From DASZIT01 sp036268775 (GTDB lineage Bacteria; Actinomycetota; Acidimicrobiia; Acidimicrobiales; RAAP-2), in the NCBI GenBank assembly GCA_036268775.1, contig DATATM010000003.1, positions 98,989 to 162,988 on the forward strand: 64,000 bases of DNA, in the 5' to 3' direction. Below, piece by piece: positions 1 to 8,963 of the stretch. A program made the position numbers and the translations under genes. Below the pieces are notes generated by a model. That model saw nothing but the letters and a program-made list of their open reading frames with translations. It had not been told where the DNA came from and did not search any database. Each line of letters opens with the position of its first letter. The stretch's first letter is position 1.

Positions 1-1
1 C

Positions 2-160
2 CAATCCACCTCCGACGGACGGGGCTACTACCTCTTTGGAACCGACAGTGGCATCTTCGCCTTCGGCGATGCCCGCTACCAAGGTTCCGGAGAGGAGTGT
101 CTCAATGCTCCGAGCCTGAACGCCCCCCTCGATGGCCCGGCAGTCGGCATCGCCTTCTGA
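2..160 (+). CDS. GYW-repeat secreted protein, C-terminal end (5' truncated by window edge)
   Basis: The open frame entering from the left edge reads ...SDGRGYYLFGTDSGIFAFGDARYQGSG... and stops with TGA at 158-160. This is the terminal copy of the 'GYWLVAxDGGIFxFGDAxFYGSTG' repeat seen complete in two other proteins of this window (27154-28542 and 62029-62892). Such repeats are thought to form a beta-propeller-like extracellular domain and are common in Acidimicrobiia; the molecular role is unknown. Only about 52 residues are visible, so the upstream architecture, including any signal peptide or hydrolase domain, cannot be judged. Confidence 0.8.
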   Translation, partial: QSTSDGRGYYLFGTDSGIFAFGDARYQGSGEECLNAPSLNAPLDGPAVGIAF

Positions 161-173
161 CCGTCGGCAGCGG

Positions 174-839
174 CTATTTGCTCAGCAGGCTGGCCACCAC
201 GTTGATGACCAGCGCGACGATCACCGCCCCGAACAGATACGAGAGCAGGGCATGGCCCAGGGCAATCCTCCGGATGCGTTTGGTGGTGAGGTTGGTGTCG
301 GACACCTGGAAGGTCATCCCGATGGTCAGCGACAGGTAAACGAAATCCAGATAGGTGGGACCATCGTGCTCGTTGAAATCGATGCCCCCGTCCGGCGGCG
401 AGTAGTAGGCCCGGGCATAACGGAGGGTGAACAGGGTGTGGACCAGCGACCACGACAGCGCCACGCTCAACACCCCCAAGGCGATCAGATAGGCCTTGGA
501 GCCGCCGGCGGCATGGCCGGCCTTGATGAGCACCAGACCGACGGCGGCGAGCAGGGCGACTCCCGAGGAGAGGACGATGAGCTCGGACATCCGGATGCTC
601 GGATCTTCCCGGATGGCATGGGCCTTGCTCTGGGGGGCATTCATCCTCCACACCGCCAGCCAGATCCAGGTGATGAGCCAGGCGGCGGCCGCATCCCAGC
701 CGATGAGGATGGCGGCTTGCCAGATGGTGGCGAAGGAGAGCCCGACCCCGACCACCAGGCCGATCGAGCCCGCCACGGTGACCCGCACGGCCGCCGGTGC
801 GTCCCGAAGGCGCTTGGCAAGGGTGGAAGGGGACGCCAC
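174..839 (-). CDS. DUF1345 family membrane protein
   Basis: A 221-residue hydrophobic protein with about five predicted membrane segments. The C-terminal half carries the DUF1345 signature 'YLDFVYLSLTIGMTFQVSDT' (roughly residues 155-175), preceded by 'DGGIDFNEHDGP'. Length matches the family. The function of DUF1345 is not established. The start used is a GTG, with no strong ribosome-binding site visible, so the N-terminus may be a few codons off. The gene is convergent with the truncated repeat protein to its left and sits about 100 bp from the 3' end of the catalase gene on the same strand. Confidence 0.75.
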   Translation of the reverse strand: MASPSTLAKRLRDAPAAVRVTVAGSIGLVVGVGLSFATIWQAAILIGWDAAAAWLITWIWLAVWRMNAPQSKAHAIREDPSIRMSELIVLSSGVALLAAVGLVLIKAGHAAGGSKAYLIALGVLSVALSWSLVHTLFTLRYARAYYSPPDGGIDFNEHDGPTYLDFVYLSLTIGMTFQVSDTNLTTKRIRRIALGHALLSYLFGAVIVALVINVVASLLSK

Positions 840-944
840 GGGTGAATCGTAGGGCTACACCCCGGTCAGGGGCGGGTTGGCTCCCGTTGGCCGTCGGCGC
901 CACCACCGGCGGGCGCCACCCGAACCGGGTGGAAAGCCGTGGCG

Positions 945-2399
945 CTAGGCCAGCGCCTTGGCCACCTCCGCCCCCAGGTCGGAATCGACTTGGCGCCAGT
1001 ACTCGCCAACCCGGGCGGCGACGTCGGCGTCAAGACCGGGTCCGTGAGAGGCGTGCCCGACGATGTTGGTGAGCAGGTGCGCCCGGTCGGTCGGGGACAT
1101 CACTTCCCGGTAGAGGGCCCCGGGCTGGACGAAGTCGGTGTCGTCCCGGTGGGCGTGGTAGGCGGACCTGACGATCTCGCCGCTGAGCCCGTAGGTCGGG
1201 TCCCCGTAGCGGTCGGGGTCGGCCGCGCTGCCCCCGTACGAGTTGGGGGCGTAGACCGGGTCACCGTCCAACCGGAAGTTCATCGGCCCGTCCCGGCTGT
1301 AGCCATGCACCCCGACCAGCGGCTGGTTGACCGGCAACTGCTGGTAGTTGGGGCCGATCCGATAGCGGTGGGTGTCGGGATAGCTGAACAGGCGCCCCTG
1401 GAGCATCTTGTCGGGGCTGGGGGCGATGCCCGGCACCATGTTGGCCGGCTCGAATGCCGCCTGCTCGATCTGGGCGAAGAAGTTGTCGGGGTTGCGGTCG
1501 AGGACCATCCGACCGATCGGGATCATCGGGTAGTCGGTGTGCGGCCAGACCTTAGTCAGGTCGAAGGGATTGAACCGGTAGTCGGCGGCATCCTCGAACG
1601 GCATCACCTGCATCTTCAGCGTCCAGCTCGGGTGGTCGCCCCGTTCGATGGACTCCCACAGGTCGGCCCGGTGGAAGTCGGGGTCCTCGGCGGTCATCGC
1701 CTTGGCCTCGGCGTCGGTGAAGTTCTCGATCCCCTGGTCGGTCATGAAGTGGTACTTGACCCAGAACTTCTCCCCGCCGGCGTTGACCCACATGAAGGTG
1801 TGGGAGCCGAACCCGTTCATGTGGCGGGAGGTACGGGGGGTACCCCGGTCCGACATCAGGATGATGACCTGGTGGGCGCTTTCCGGCGACAGGGTCCAGA
1901 AGTCCCACTGGCCGTTGTGGTCGGTCCGGCCGGTGTCGGCCCGGCGCTTCTGGGAGTGGATGAAGTCGGAGAACTTGGAGGGGTCCCGGATGAAGAAGAC
2001 CGGGGTGTTGTTGCCGACCAGGTCGTAGTTGCCCTCCTGCGTGTAGAACTTCAAGGCGAAGCCGCGGGGATCGCGCACGGTGTCGGCGAACCCCTGTTCA
2101 CCGGCCACCGTCGAGAACCGGGCCACCATCGGGGTGCGGGTCCCCTTCTGCAAGAAGTCGGCCTTGCACCACTGGCTCACGTCTTCGGTGGCCTCGAAGT
2201 ACCCGAAGGCGCCGTGGCCTTTGGCGTGGACGACGTGCTCGGGGACCCGTTCCCGGTTGAAGTGGGCCATTTTCTGGATGACGTAGTGATCCTGGAGGAG
2301 GAGGGGTCCCTCCTCTCCCGCCGAGAGGGAGAACTCGTCGCTCGGGGCCGGGATCCCCGCATCGGTGGTGGTGATCGGAGTTGGGGTTTCGTCGCTCAT
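945..2399 (-). CDS. katA: Catalase (monofunctional haem catalase, small-subunit type)
   Basis: A 484-residue catalase that converts hydrogen peroxide to water and oxygen in the cytoplasm. The catalytic distal histidine is His58 in 'RVPEHVVHAKGHGAFGYFE'; the essential asparagine is Asn131 in 'GNNTPVFFIRDP'; the proximal haem-ligand tyrosine is about residue 340 in 'RLFSYPDTHRYR'. The length fits the small-subunit clade (about 480 residues) and there is no C-terminal flavodoxin-like domain. The ATG start gives a normal catalase N-terminus. It appears to be a single-gene unit; no peroxide regulator (OxyR, PerR, FurA) lies next to it. The gene symbol follows the usual clade 3 name and is not proof of orthology. 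Confidence 0.95.
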   Translation of the reverse strand: MSDETPTPITTTDAGIPAPSDEFSLSAGEEGPLLLQDHYVIQKMAHFNRERVPEHVVHAKGHGAFGYFEATEDVSQWCKADFLQKGTRTPMVARFSTVAGEQGFADTVRDPRGFALKFYTQEGNYDLVGNNTPVFFIRDPSKFSDFIHSQKRRADTGRTDHNGQWDFWTLSPESAHQVIILMSDRGTPRTSRHMNGFGSHTFMWVNAGGEKFWVKYHFMTDQGIENFTDAEAKAMTAEDPDFHRADLWESIERGDHPSWTLKMQVMPFEDAADYRFNPFDLTKVWPHTDYPMIPIGRMVLDRNPDNFFAQIEQAAFEPANMVPGIAPSPDKMLQGRLFSYPDTHRYRIGPNYQQLPVNQPLVGVHGYSRDGPMNFRLDGDPVYAPNSYGGSAADPDRYGDPTYGLSGEIVRSAYHAHRDDTDFVQPGALYREVMSPTDRAHLLTNIVGHASHGPGLDADVAARVGEYWRQVDSDLGAEVAKALA

Positions 2400-2534
2400 A
2401 TTGTCGGGTTTAGCACTGGGGGCGGCGCAGAGTCACGGGTTGGGAAGAGATACCTGTGGCCAGGGAATTCCGGTCAACTCGGCGCCACCGCGCTGGTCCG
2501 GCCCGCACGGCAGGCCTACCTCCGGTGTCGGCCC

Positions 2535-4883
2535 TCAGGACCGCCCGATGGCGGCGGTGTCGTAATCGGTGACGGTGAGGTTCATGGCCCCGGCCACGCT
2601 GGCCATGGTCTGGTCGATGAGCATGAGATCGCGGATGGGGAGCCGGTCGTTGTAGGTGGCATTGGAAGAGTTCCCGAGGCAGCGCTCCGCCCGATCGAAG
2701 AGCGACGACGAGCGGACGTAGACCCCGTCCCGCTCGCCCTCGAAGGCGTTGATCAAGACGGCCAGCGAACTGTGCAGGGTGTCGCTGGCTCGACCGATGT
2801 CCCGGCGGGTCTGGGCGTCGAGGATCCCGGCGCCTTCGATGTCGGCCACCATGTTCCGTCCGTAGTGACGGGAGGCGGAGGCGAGGCGGAGGGTCGAACC
2901 GACCGTCTCGTCCACCGCCCCGAACATGGTCCGTCGGAGCGGCAGGGCGGTGGCCACCACTGCCTGATAGGCGGCGTCGATGTCCCGGGCGGCGGCCCGC
3001 AACGAGGTATCGCCGCGGTAGTGGTGGTCGTCGTCGAGCAGATGGCCGGTGGCGATATCCACCAGCGCCGCCACCGCTTCGGTTTGGGCCCGGAGCGCCA
3101 CCTGGAGGACGTTCCGGGTGCGGAGGGGCAGGATCAGCAGGACCACCGCGATGGCGACCCCGGAGCCGAGGGCGGTCTCCTCCAACCGCAGGAGGAGCAG
3201 GGAGTCGGAGAACTCGCCCAGCTGCACGTAGAGCTGGGAGACCATCACGGTGATGGCGACCACCATGAAGATGTAGTTGATCCGCATGAGATAGAAGCCG
3301 AAGAGGAGGGAGACCAGAATCACCGCGATCGACCAGTAGGTGTGGTGGCCGACCAGATTGACGACCACGGTCCCGATGCCGATACCCACCACCGTGCCCA
3401 CCACTCGGAACACTGCCTTCCGGGTCTGCTCGCCGGCGTTATTGGTTCCCATGAAGGTGATGAAGGCGGCAATGACCGCCCAGTAGAAGCGTCTCGGTGA
3501 CAGGAGGTCGCCGAGGGCCACCGCCGCCCCGACCGCCACCGCCATTTGGATGGCGGTGCGGGTGTAGGGCTCGAGGGGCACCCGGCCCCAGAAGTGATGC
3601 CCCCGTTGGGTGGAGGCGGTGGCACTCACCTGGGCGGAGCCCGGCAGCATGCCGCCGAACAGGGTGACCGACGGCTCGAAGGTGACGGGCTCATCGTCGG
3701 GGGAGGGGTCGAGTGTCGTCCACTCGGCGATGGCGTCGGCCAGGTCGATGACCGAGCCGGCGAACCGGTGCGGAATCACGATGTCCAGCCGGCTCATCTC
3801 CGTCGAGTTGGTATCCGGACCATGCAACTCGGCCATCAGGGCCGACGCCTGGGCCTTGGCCTCCGGATAGTCGAGCTTGACGATGTCGAGCAGCGCCCCC
3901 CGGACGTGCTGGCGCTGGCTCCGGGGCAGGTCGAGCCGGCCCATGGCCAGGGCGAACCGGGCCAGGTTGGAGACGGCCAACTCCACGTCGAAGAGCCGCT
4001 GGTGGAATCGCTGGCCCGAGGAACCGTCGGCGATGGCGTTGGCGTCGCCGAGTTGGGCGTCGATCATCAGAGCGGCCTCGTTGAGCCGGACCAGCTGGCG
4101 GTGGATGCGTCGGGCTAGGCGCGGGGAGGGCTCCGAGGCCTCGAAGGCCTCGAGGGCGAGGGCGGTGACTTTACGGGAACGGGCCTCGAATGACCGCTGG
4201 GTGCGGGCCAGTGCCTTGTCGGGGTGCGGATAGAAGACGCCGAAGCGGACGACAATGGCCACCAGGACGCCGACCCCGATCTCCGCGGTCAGCCAGCCGA
4301 TCTCCGACAGGCTGATGGCCCCGTGGACGAAGTAGCCGAAGAAGTCGCCGATGAACAGAAGCATGGCGGTCACCATCCCCCGGGGCCCGAAGCGCCGGAG
4401 GTAGGCGCCGAGGGCGAGGATCGCCACCAGGGCGACCAGGCTGGGCAGCCGGTAGCCACCGAGACCGAGCCCGAGGGCCAGGGCGCCGACCATCGGGATG
4501 GGCATCAGCAGCGTCGTCGTCAGTTGCCCTCGGGGGGTGCGATCCATGATTCCGAAGGCGGAGATCATCCCGACGATGGCACCGAGCAGCATCCCGATGA
4601 CCAGGAACTCATGGTCGGCGGTGGCCGCCTGGACTTGGGCGGCGGCCGACAGGGTGGCGCCGTGGGTCTGGATCTGGAGGGCGTGGGTGAAGTGGACGAA
4701 GAGCCACTCGGCCACCAGCACCAGACCGATGGTCAACACGCTCATGGAGGCGTTGCGAAGGCGATTGAGCCCGGGGTCCGAACCGACCAGGCGGTCCAGC
4801 CACTCCTGGCGGGGCCGGCGGGCCTGCCCGAACGGTGCCGGGGCTTCCCGGGTGTAGGTGTCGGTGGTGGCGGTGGAGGTCAC
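2535..4883 (-). CDS. FUSC family membrane transporter
   Basis: A 782-residue protein with two blocks of membrane helices (about residues 45-200 and 480-640) separated and followed by long cytoplasmic helical regions. This is the architecture of FUSC (fusaric acid resistance/aromatic acid exporter-like) proteins. The second block contains 'FYWAVIAAFITFMGTNNAGEQ', typical of the FUSC core. The start chosen is a GTG at 4883 overlapping the stop of the upstream regulator gene in a GTGA arrangement; an in-frame extension further upstream would run through that regulator gene and is rejected. Substrate unknown. Translational coupling to a ribbon-helix-helix protein suggests joint regulation. Confidence 0.8.
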   Translation of the reverse strand: MTSTATTDTYTREAPAPFGQARRPRQEWLDRLVGSDPGLNRLRNASMSVLTIGLVLVAEWLFVHFTHALQIQTHGATLSAAAQVQAATADHEFLVIGMLLGAIVGMISAFGIMDRTPRGQLTTTLLMPIPMVGALALGLGLGGYRLPSLVALVAILALGAYLRRFGPRGMVTAMLLFIGDFFGYFVHGAISLSEIGWLTAEIGVGVLVAIVVRFGVFYPHPDKALARTQRSFEARSRKVTALALEAFEASEPSPRLARRIHRQLVRLNEAALMIDAQLGDANAIADGSSGQRFHQRLFDVELAVSNLARFALAMGRLDLPRSQRQHVRGALLDIVKLDYPEAKAQASALMAELHGPDTNSTEMSRLDIVIPHRFAGSVIDLADAIAEWTTLDPSPDDEPVTFEPSVTLFGGMLPGSAQVSATASTQRGHHFWGRVPLEPYTRTAIQMAVAVGAAVALGDLLSPRRFYWAVIAAFITFMGTNNAGEQTRKAVFRVVGTVVGIGIGTVVVNLVGHHTYWSIAVILVSLLFGFYLMRINYIFMVVAITVMVSQLYVQLGEFSDSLLLLRLEETALGSGVAIAVVLLILPLRTRNVLQVALRAQTEAVAALVDIATGHLLDDDHHYRGDTSLRAAARDIDAAYQAVVATALPLRRTMFGAVDETVGSTLRLASASRHYGRNMVADIEGAGILDAQTRRDIGRASDTLHSSLAVLINAFEGERDGVYVRSSSLFDRAERCLGNSSNATYNDRLPIRDLMLIDQTMASVAGAMNLTVTDYDTAAIGRS

Positions 4884-5092
4884 CGCGTCCCTTCGACGAT
4901 CTCGGCATCCCGAGCCATCATCGCCTTGGCCCGGGCCATGAACTCGGGATCGGTCCGCTTCAGCTCGAAATAGTGGGTCAAGGCCAGGCGGAACACCTCG
5001 TTGACCGACACCCCTTCGGTACGAGCCACCACTTCCGCCCGGTGGGCGTCGTCGTGGCACATCCGCACGGTGAGCACCTTCATATCTGCCAT
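4880..5092 (-). CDS. Ribbon-helix-helix DNA-binding protein
   Basis: A small protein of about 70 residues beginning 'MADMKVLTVRMCHDDAHRAE' and continuing 'VSVNEVFRLALTHYFELKR', the short beta-strand plus two-helix pattern of CopG/Arc-type ribbon-helix-helix regulators. The ATG at 5092 is preferred; an ATG at 5083 (MKVLTV) and an upstream GTG at 5116 are alternatives. Its stop overlaps the GTG start of the FUSC gene. A near-perfect palindrome covers its own start codon (5089-5110), which suggests autoregulation. No toxin gene is adjacent, so it is more likely a regulator of the transporter than an antitoxin. Confidence 0.75.
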   Translation of the reverse strand: MADMKVLTVRMCHDDAHRAEVVARTEGVSVNEVFRLALTHYFELKRTDPEFMARAKAMMARDAEIVEGTR

Positions 5093-5110
5093 ACCATCAT
5101 GATAGTATGG
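5089..5110. promoter_or_regulatory. Palindromic operator over the RHH start codon
   Basis: Outer arms CCATAC and GTATGG flank a central ATCATGAT palindrome; 20 of 22 positions are symmetric. It overlaps the ATG of the ribbon-helix-helix gene, as expected for an autorepressor site. RHH proteins typically bind such symmetric sites as dimers of dimers. The assignment is by position and symmetry only. Confidence 0.5.
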
Positions 5111-5254
5111 TGGCACCGTAGGAAGCGGTCAGGGAAGCCGGAATTGGCGTTCCAAGGGAGGTCCTCTCGTGAGTTCGGCGACGGTGAGAAGCTTGCAGCC
5201 GTGAAGGTCGCCCGCGTCGTGATCGAGTCTGCCGCCCGGTAGTCGGCCGCCCAG

Positions 5255-6232
5255 ATGGTCTACATCCTCGCTCTGGCCTGCGCGCTGTCCAATGCACTGG
5301 CCAGCATTCTCCAACGGATGGGGGTGGAGGACGCCCCTGACCGCGACACCCTGCGCCTCAGCCTGGTGACCCACGCCCTCAAGCGGGGGATCTGGCTCCT
5401 CGGGTTCGTGTTCATCGTCACCACCTTCCTGCTCCAATCAGTGGCGCTCCACATCGGCCGGCTGAGTCAGGTCCAGCCGGTCCTCACCACCGAGTTGCTC
5501 TTCATCGTCATCTTCTTGGCTACCTGGTTCCGGTTTCGGATCGGGCTGCGGGAGTGGCTCGGGTGCCTGGCCGCCGCCGGCGGTCTGGCCGGATTCCTGG
5601 CCTTTGCCCAGCCGGGCGGGGGGAAGTTGGTGCCCACCCCGTTCGAGTGGACGGTGGCCGGCTCCGTCGGCGGGGGGATCGTGCTGGTCACCGTGCTGCT
5701 CGCCCTCCACGGTCCCCGTTGGTGGCGGGCGTTCATGTTCGGGGCGGCCGGGGCGGTCGGGTTCGCCTTCGCCGCCGCCCTCATCAAGACGGTGAGCGAT
5801 TACGTCACCACCGACTGGACCCGGCTGTTCTTCCACTGGCAGACCTACGCCCTGATCGTCTGCGGGGTGGGGGCTCTGTTCCTGGCCCAGAACGCCTTCC
5901 ACGCCGGGCCCATCGCCGCCTCCCAGACTGCCCTGGTGTTGGTCGATCCCCTGGCCAGCATGGCCTTCGGGCTCGGGCTCTACGGGGACAGCCTCCGCAC
6001 TGCCGGCGCCTACGGCCCGCTGGAGGCGGTATCCCTGGTCATCATGTTCGTAGGCGTTGCCTCCATCGCCCTTTCCCCCCTGGTGTCCGGGATGAAAGGC
6101 GACGACGCCCGCTACGCCGAACTGCTGTCGTCCCGTTCCCACTCCAAGCAACTGGCGAAGGCGGTCCAGAATCTGCGCCCCTCCGCCACCCCCCGCAGTA
6201 TCGAGCCTGAAGTCACCGACCAGCCGCGGTAA
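5255..6232 (+). CDS. DMT superfamily (EamA-like) permease
   Basis: A 325-residue integral membrane protein with about ten hydrophobic segments. It opens with 'MVYILALACALSNALASILQRMG', a pattern typical of actinobacterial DMT (drug/metabolite transporter) proteins, and its second half repeats the fold ('GPIAASQTALVLVDPLASMAFG'). The last 40 residues are polar and cytoplasmic. Substrate cannot be inferred. It is divergent from the RHH-FUSC pair, with about 160 bp between them containing the palindrome at 5089-5110. Confidence 0.75.
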   Translation: MVYILALACALSNALASILQRMGVEDAPDRDTLRLSLVTHALKRGIWLLGFVFIVTTFLLQSVALHIGRLSQVQPVLTTELLFIVIFLATWFRFRIGLREWLGCLAAAGGLAGFLAFAQPGGGKLVPTPFEWTVAGSVGGGIVLVTVLLALHGPRWWRAFMFGAAGAVGFAFAAALIKTVSDYVTTDWTRLFFHWQTYALIVCGVGALFLAQNAFHAGPIAASQTALVLVDPLASMAFGLGLYGDSLRTAGAYGPLEAVSLVIMFVGVASIALSPLVSGMKGDDARYAELLSSRSHSKQLAKAVQNLRPSATPRSIEPEVTDQPR

Positions 6233-6335
6233 CGGGGGTGGTCGACCCGGTCGGAGCGCCCCCCGGTCCGCTTAGATTGAGAGCAGGGAGCGGCAGCCAT
6301 CACCCACCGGTGGCTCGAGGAAGAGGAAGTCGCTT

Positions 6336-6860
6336 ATGCGCAGCATCGGTCTCCTGATCACCCGGGTCATCTTTGGCTCCTATCTGGCCGTCCACGGAGC
6401 CCAGAAATTGTTCGGGTCCTTCGGCGGGCCGGGGCTCGACAAGACCGGCGCCGGGTTCGAGTCGATCGGCCTCCGCCCCGGCAAACCGCAAGCTGCGCTG
6501 GCGGGGGGCGCCGAGCTGGCGGGGGGAGTGCTGACCGCCACCGGGATCGCCAACCCCCTCGGACCGTTGGCCATCGCCGGGACCATGGCGGTGGCCGCCA
6601 CCACCCACCGCAAGAACGGCCCGATGGGCGCCAACGGCGGCTTCGAACTGCCCCTCACCAACCTGGCCCTGGCCATCGCCTTGTTGACCACTGGACCCGG
6701 CCACCTCCGGCTGGGCCCGGCCGCGCCCAAGTGGATGACCCGACTTTCGTTTCTGGGCGGCGTCGCCCTGGCCGCCAACTCGGTGAAGCAATTGCTGGCC
6801 CCGCCTCCACCCGCGGTCGAGGAACACCCCACCGAGACCGAGGACGCCGCTTCCGCCTGA
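6336..6860 (+). CDS. DoxX family membrane protein
   Basis: A 174-residue protein beginning 'MRSIGLLITRVIFGSYLAVHGAQKLFG', the hallmark N-terminus of DoxX/SURF4-like proteins, with three to four membrane segments and an acidic, Pro-rich tail. A purine-rich ribosome-binding site (AGGAAGAGGAAG) precedes the ATG. Members have been linked to membrane redox and detoxification processes, but the biochemical function is not settled. It stands alone upstream of the TetR-MFS pair. Confidence 0.8.
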   Translation: MRSIGLLITRVIFGSYLAVHGAQKLFGSFGGPGLDKTGAGFESIGLRPGKPQAALAGGAELAGGVLTATGIANPLGPLAIAGTMAVAATTHRKNGPMGANGGFELPLTNLALAIALLTTGPGHLRLGPAAPKWMTRLSFLGGVALAANSVKQLLAPPPPAVEEHPTETEDAASA

Positions 6861-6902
6861 TTCCGTTGCCGAGGCCGACCGACCGGAGCCCCGACCAAGG
6901 AT

Positions 6903-6931
6903 AATCAACAACTAATGGCAATCTGTTGATT
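6903..6931. promoter_or_regulatory. Inverted repeat upstream of tetR, probable operator
   Basis: Perfect 8-bp arms AATCAACA and TGTTGATT separated by 13 bp, located 19 bp upstream of the GTG start of the TetR gene. The local sequence is AT-rich compared with its surroundings. The spacing and position are consistent with autoregulation by the adjacent TetR protein. Confidence 0.55.
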
Positions 6932-6949
6932 CGTTGGTAGGGTGCGCCG

Positions 6950-7543
6950 GTGGCCATTTCCACCAAGGGGGAGCGGACCCGGCACGCCTTGCTCGACGCC
7001 GCCATCCTTCGCTTCGCCCAGGACGGGTTCCGGGGGGCAAGCGTCAGTGACATCGCTCGGGACGTCGGCATCACCCCCGGATCGGTCTACGCCTACTTTC
7101 CCAACAAGCAAGACCTGTTCCTGGCCGCCCTCGACGACGACGCCGAGCGGCTCATCCAGCGGGCCATCGAAGCCATCAGCCCCGACTTCGTGAGCGACTG
7201 GACCGCGCTGTTCACCGCCCTTACCGTGGCCATCGACGACCATCCGCTGGCCAAGCGGGTGCTGTTGGGTGGGGAGGGGACCAACGCCGATCGGATCCTG
7301 GTGCTCCCGGCCGAGGCCCGCTTGCACGACCTGTTGGTCGACCGGTTGCGGAGTGCCCAGTCCCGGGGTCTGGTCCGCGCCGACATCGAGCCGAACATCA
7401 TGGTCGACGGGCTCACCACCATCCTCATCGCCCTGCTGATCGCCTCCCTCCAGACCGCCGGCGGGGCGATCGACCGCCAGCGGGCCCTCGGGGTGGTCGC
7501 CGTCCTCGACGCCTCGCTGCACGCGCCGCCGGGGGCGGCATGA
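6950..7543 (+). CDS. TetR family transcriptional regulator
   Basis: A 197-residue regulator with a canonical N-terminal TetR helix-turn-helix (residues about 8-55: 'RTRHALLDAAILRFAQDGF', then 'SVSDIARDVGITPGSVYAYF', then 'NKQDLFLAAL') and an all-helical ligand-binding C-terminal domain. The GTG start lies 19 bp after an inverted repeat that is a likely operator. Its stop codon overlaps the start of an MFS transporter gene (ATGA), so the two are co-transcribed and the regulator probably senses a compound moved by the transporter. Confidence 0.88.
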   Translation: MAISTKGERTRHALLDAAILRFAQDGFRGASVSDIARDVGITPGSVYAYFPNKQDLFLAALDDDAERLIQRAIEAISPDFVSDWTALFTALTVAIDDHPLAKRVLLGGEGTNADRILVLPAEARLHDLLVDRLRSAQSRGLVRADIEPNIMVDGLTTILIALLIASLQTAGGAIDRQRALGVVAVLDASLHAPPGAA

Positions 7544-8949
7544 TCCGGTTCCGGAAGGGTCAGTCGGTCGGCGTCACTGCCGCCAAGGTCGCCCGGGTGG
7601 GCACCTGGCCGATGTGGGTCCTCGGGCTGGCGGTGATGATCGACAACATCGATCAGTACATCGTCCGGGGGACCTCCAACCAGATCGAGAAGGCGTTCGG
7701 GGTCGGTGACTTCCAGATTGGCATCCTCTTCTCCGCCTTCATCGTCGTCAACGGACTGGCCACCATGCCGGCCAGCTATCTGGGCGACCGTTGGAGCCGG
7801 ACCCGGATCATGGCCATCACCATCCTCGGCTGGTCGGTGGTGAGCGCCCTCGGGGGTGTCGTCCCCGCCGGTGCCTTCGGACTCCTGGTGGTCATGCGCG
7901 GGGCGTTGGGATTCGGACAGGCGGTCACCGACCCATCGGGATCCAGTCTGCTGGCCGACTTCTACGGGATCGATCGGCGGGGGCGGGCCTATTCGATGCA
8001 GCAGTGCCTCATCTACGTGGGCCTGGGGCTGGGGCTGGCCATCGGCTCCTTCTTCGGCACCCACTTCGGGAGCTACGGCTGGCGACTCGCCTTCGGGGTC
8101 TCCATCCTCCCCGGCCTCCTCATCGCCTACTTCTGTTGGCGGCTGCCCGAACCCCAGCGGGGGAGTGCCGACCGGGCCCACGTCACCCAGGACGAGGAGA
8201 TGGAGGTGGCCGCCCCCATCCGCCAACCCCTGTTCCCCGACGGCGTCGCCCGGTTCCTCTCCGACATGGTCCGCGGCCTCCGGACCGACGTCAAGACCAT
8301 CCTCGGCATTCCGACCCTCCGCTATGCCCTGGTCGGGGTGTCCAGCATCCTCTTCGTGGTCACCGCCGTCGCCAGTTGGATGCCCACCCTCTACGAACGG
8401 CAATTCCATCTGAGCCAGGGGTCGGCCAACCTCGCCTTCGGGATGCTGGTGATCGTGGCCGGCATCCCCGGCACCTTGGTCGGCGGCCTGATGGCCGACC
8501 GTTGGATCAACCGGTTCCTCGGCGCCCGGGTGGTCATCCCCGGTGTCTGCCTGATGATCAGCGGCGCGCTGTTCATGATCTCGTTCATCCCCATGCCCTT
8601 CGGCGGCGCCTTCGCCCTCCAGATGTTGGCGTTCCTGTCGGCCGCCTCCGCGGTGCCCGCCCTCCGGGCCGGGCTCTCCGACTCAGTCCCCGCCCACCTA
8701 CGGGGGACCGGCTTCGGCGCATTCAACGTGGCGTCGATCGTGTTCGGGGCGGCCGCCGCCCCTTTGGTCACCTCGGCGGTGGCATCACAGTTCGGGGGCA
8801 ACTACCGGGTGGCCTTCGCGTTGGTGATGCCGATCACCTTCGTGGGGGCGGCCTTTCTGTTGGCGGCCCGGCGCCACATCGAGAAGGACACCGCCAAGAT
8901 CTTCGAGGCGGTGGTCGCCGCCATGGCCGCCGAGGATGCCGGCCTCTAG
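7540..8949 (+). CDS. MFS transporter (spinster-like)
   Basis: A 469-residue major facilitator protein with about twelve membrane segments. The loop between helices 2 and 3 reads 'YLGDRWSRTRIMAITILGWS', matching the MFS motif A (GxLaDrxGrrr), and 'DPSGSSLLADFYGIDRRGRAYS' resembles spinster/SPNS-type MFS proteins. Its start overlaps the stop of the TetR gene by 4 nt. The substrate is unknown; the context suggests an efflux role under TetR control. Confidence 0.85.
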   Translation: MIRFRKGQSVGVTAAKVARVGTWPMWVLGLAVMIDNIDQYIVRGTSNQIEKAFGVGDFQIGILFSAFIVVNGLATMPASYLGDRWSRTRIMAITILGWSVVSALGGVVPAGAFGLLVVMRGALGFGQAVTDPSGSSLLADFYGIDRRGRAYSMQQCLIYVGLGLGLAIGSFFGTHFGSYGWRLAFGVSILPGLLIAYFCWRLPEPQRGSADRAHVTQDEEMEVAAPIRQPLFPDGVARFLSDMVRGLRTDVKTILGIPTLRYALVGVSSILFVVTAVASWMPTLYERQFHLSQGSANLAFGMLVIVAGIPGTLVGGLMADRWINRFLGARVVIPGVCLMISGALFMISFIPMPFGGAFALQMLAFLSAASAVPALRAGLSDSVPAHLRGTGFGAFNVASIVFGAAAAPLVTSAVASQFGGNYRVAFALVMPITFVGAAFLLAARRHIEKDTAKIFEAVVAAMAAEDAGL

Positions 8950-8963
8950 CCCGATGCTGGCTG

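Noticed and set aside
939..3500. Long open frame opposite catalase and the FUSC gene (over 850 codons)
   Set aside because: It is antisense to two well-supported genes and its translation is low-complexity (Gly/Val/Asp/His-rich), as expected from codon bias in high-GC DNA.
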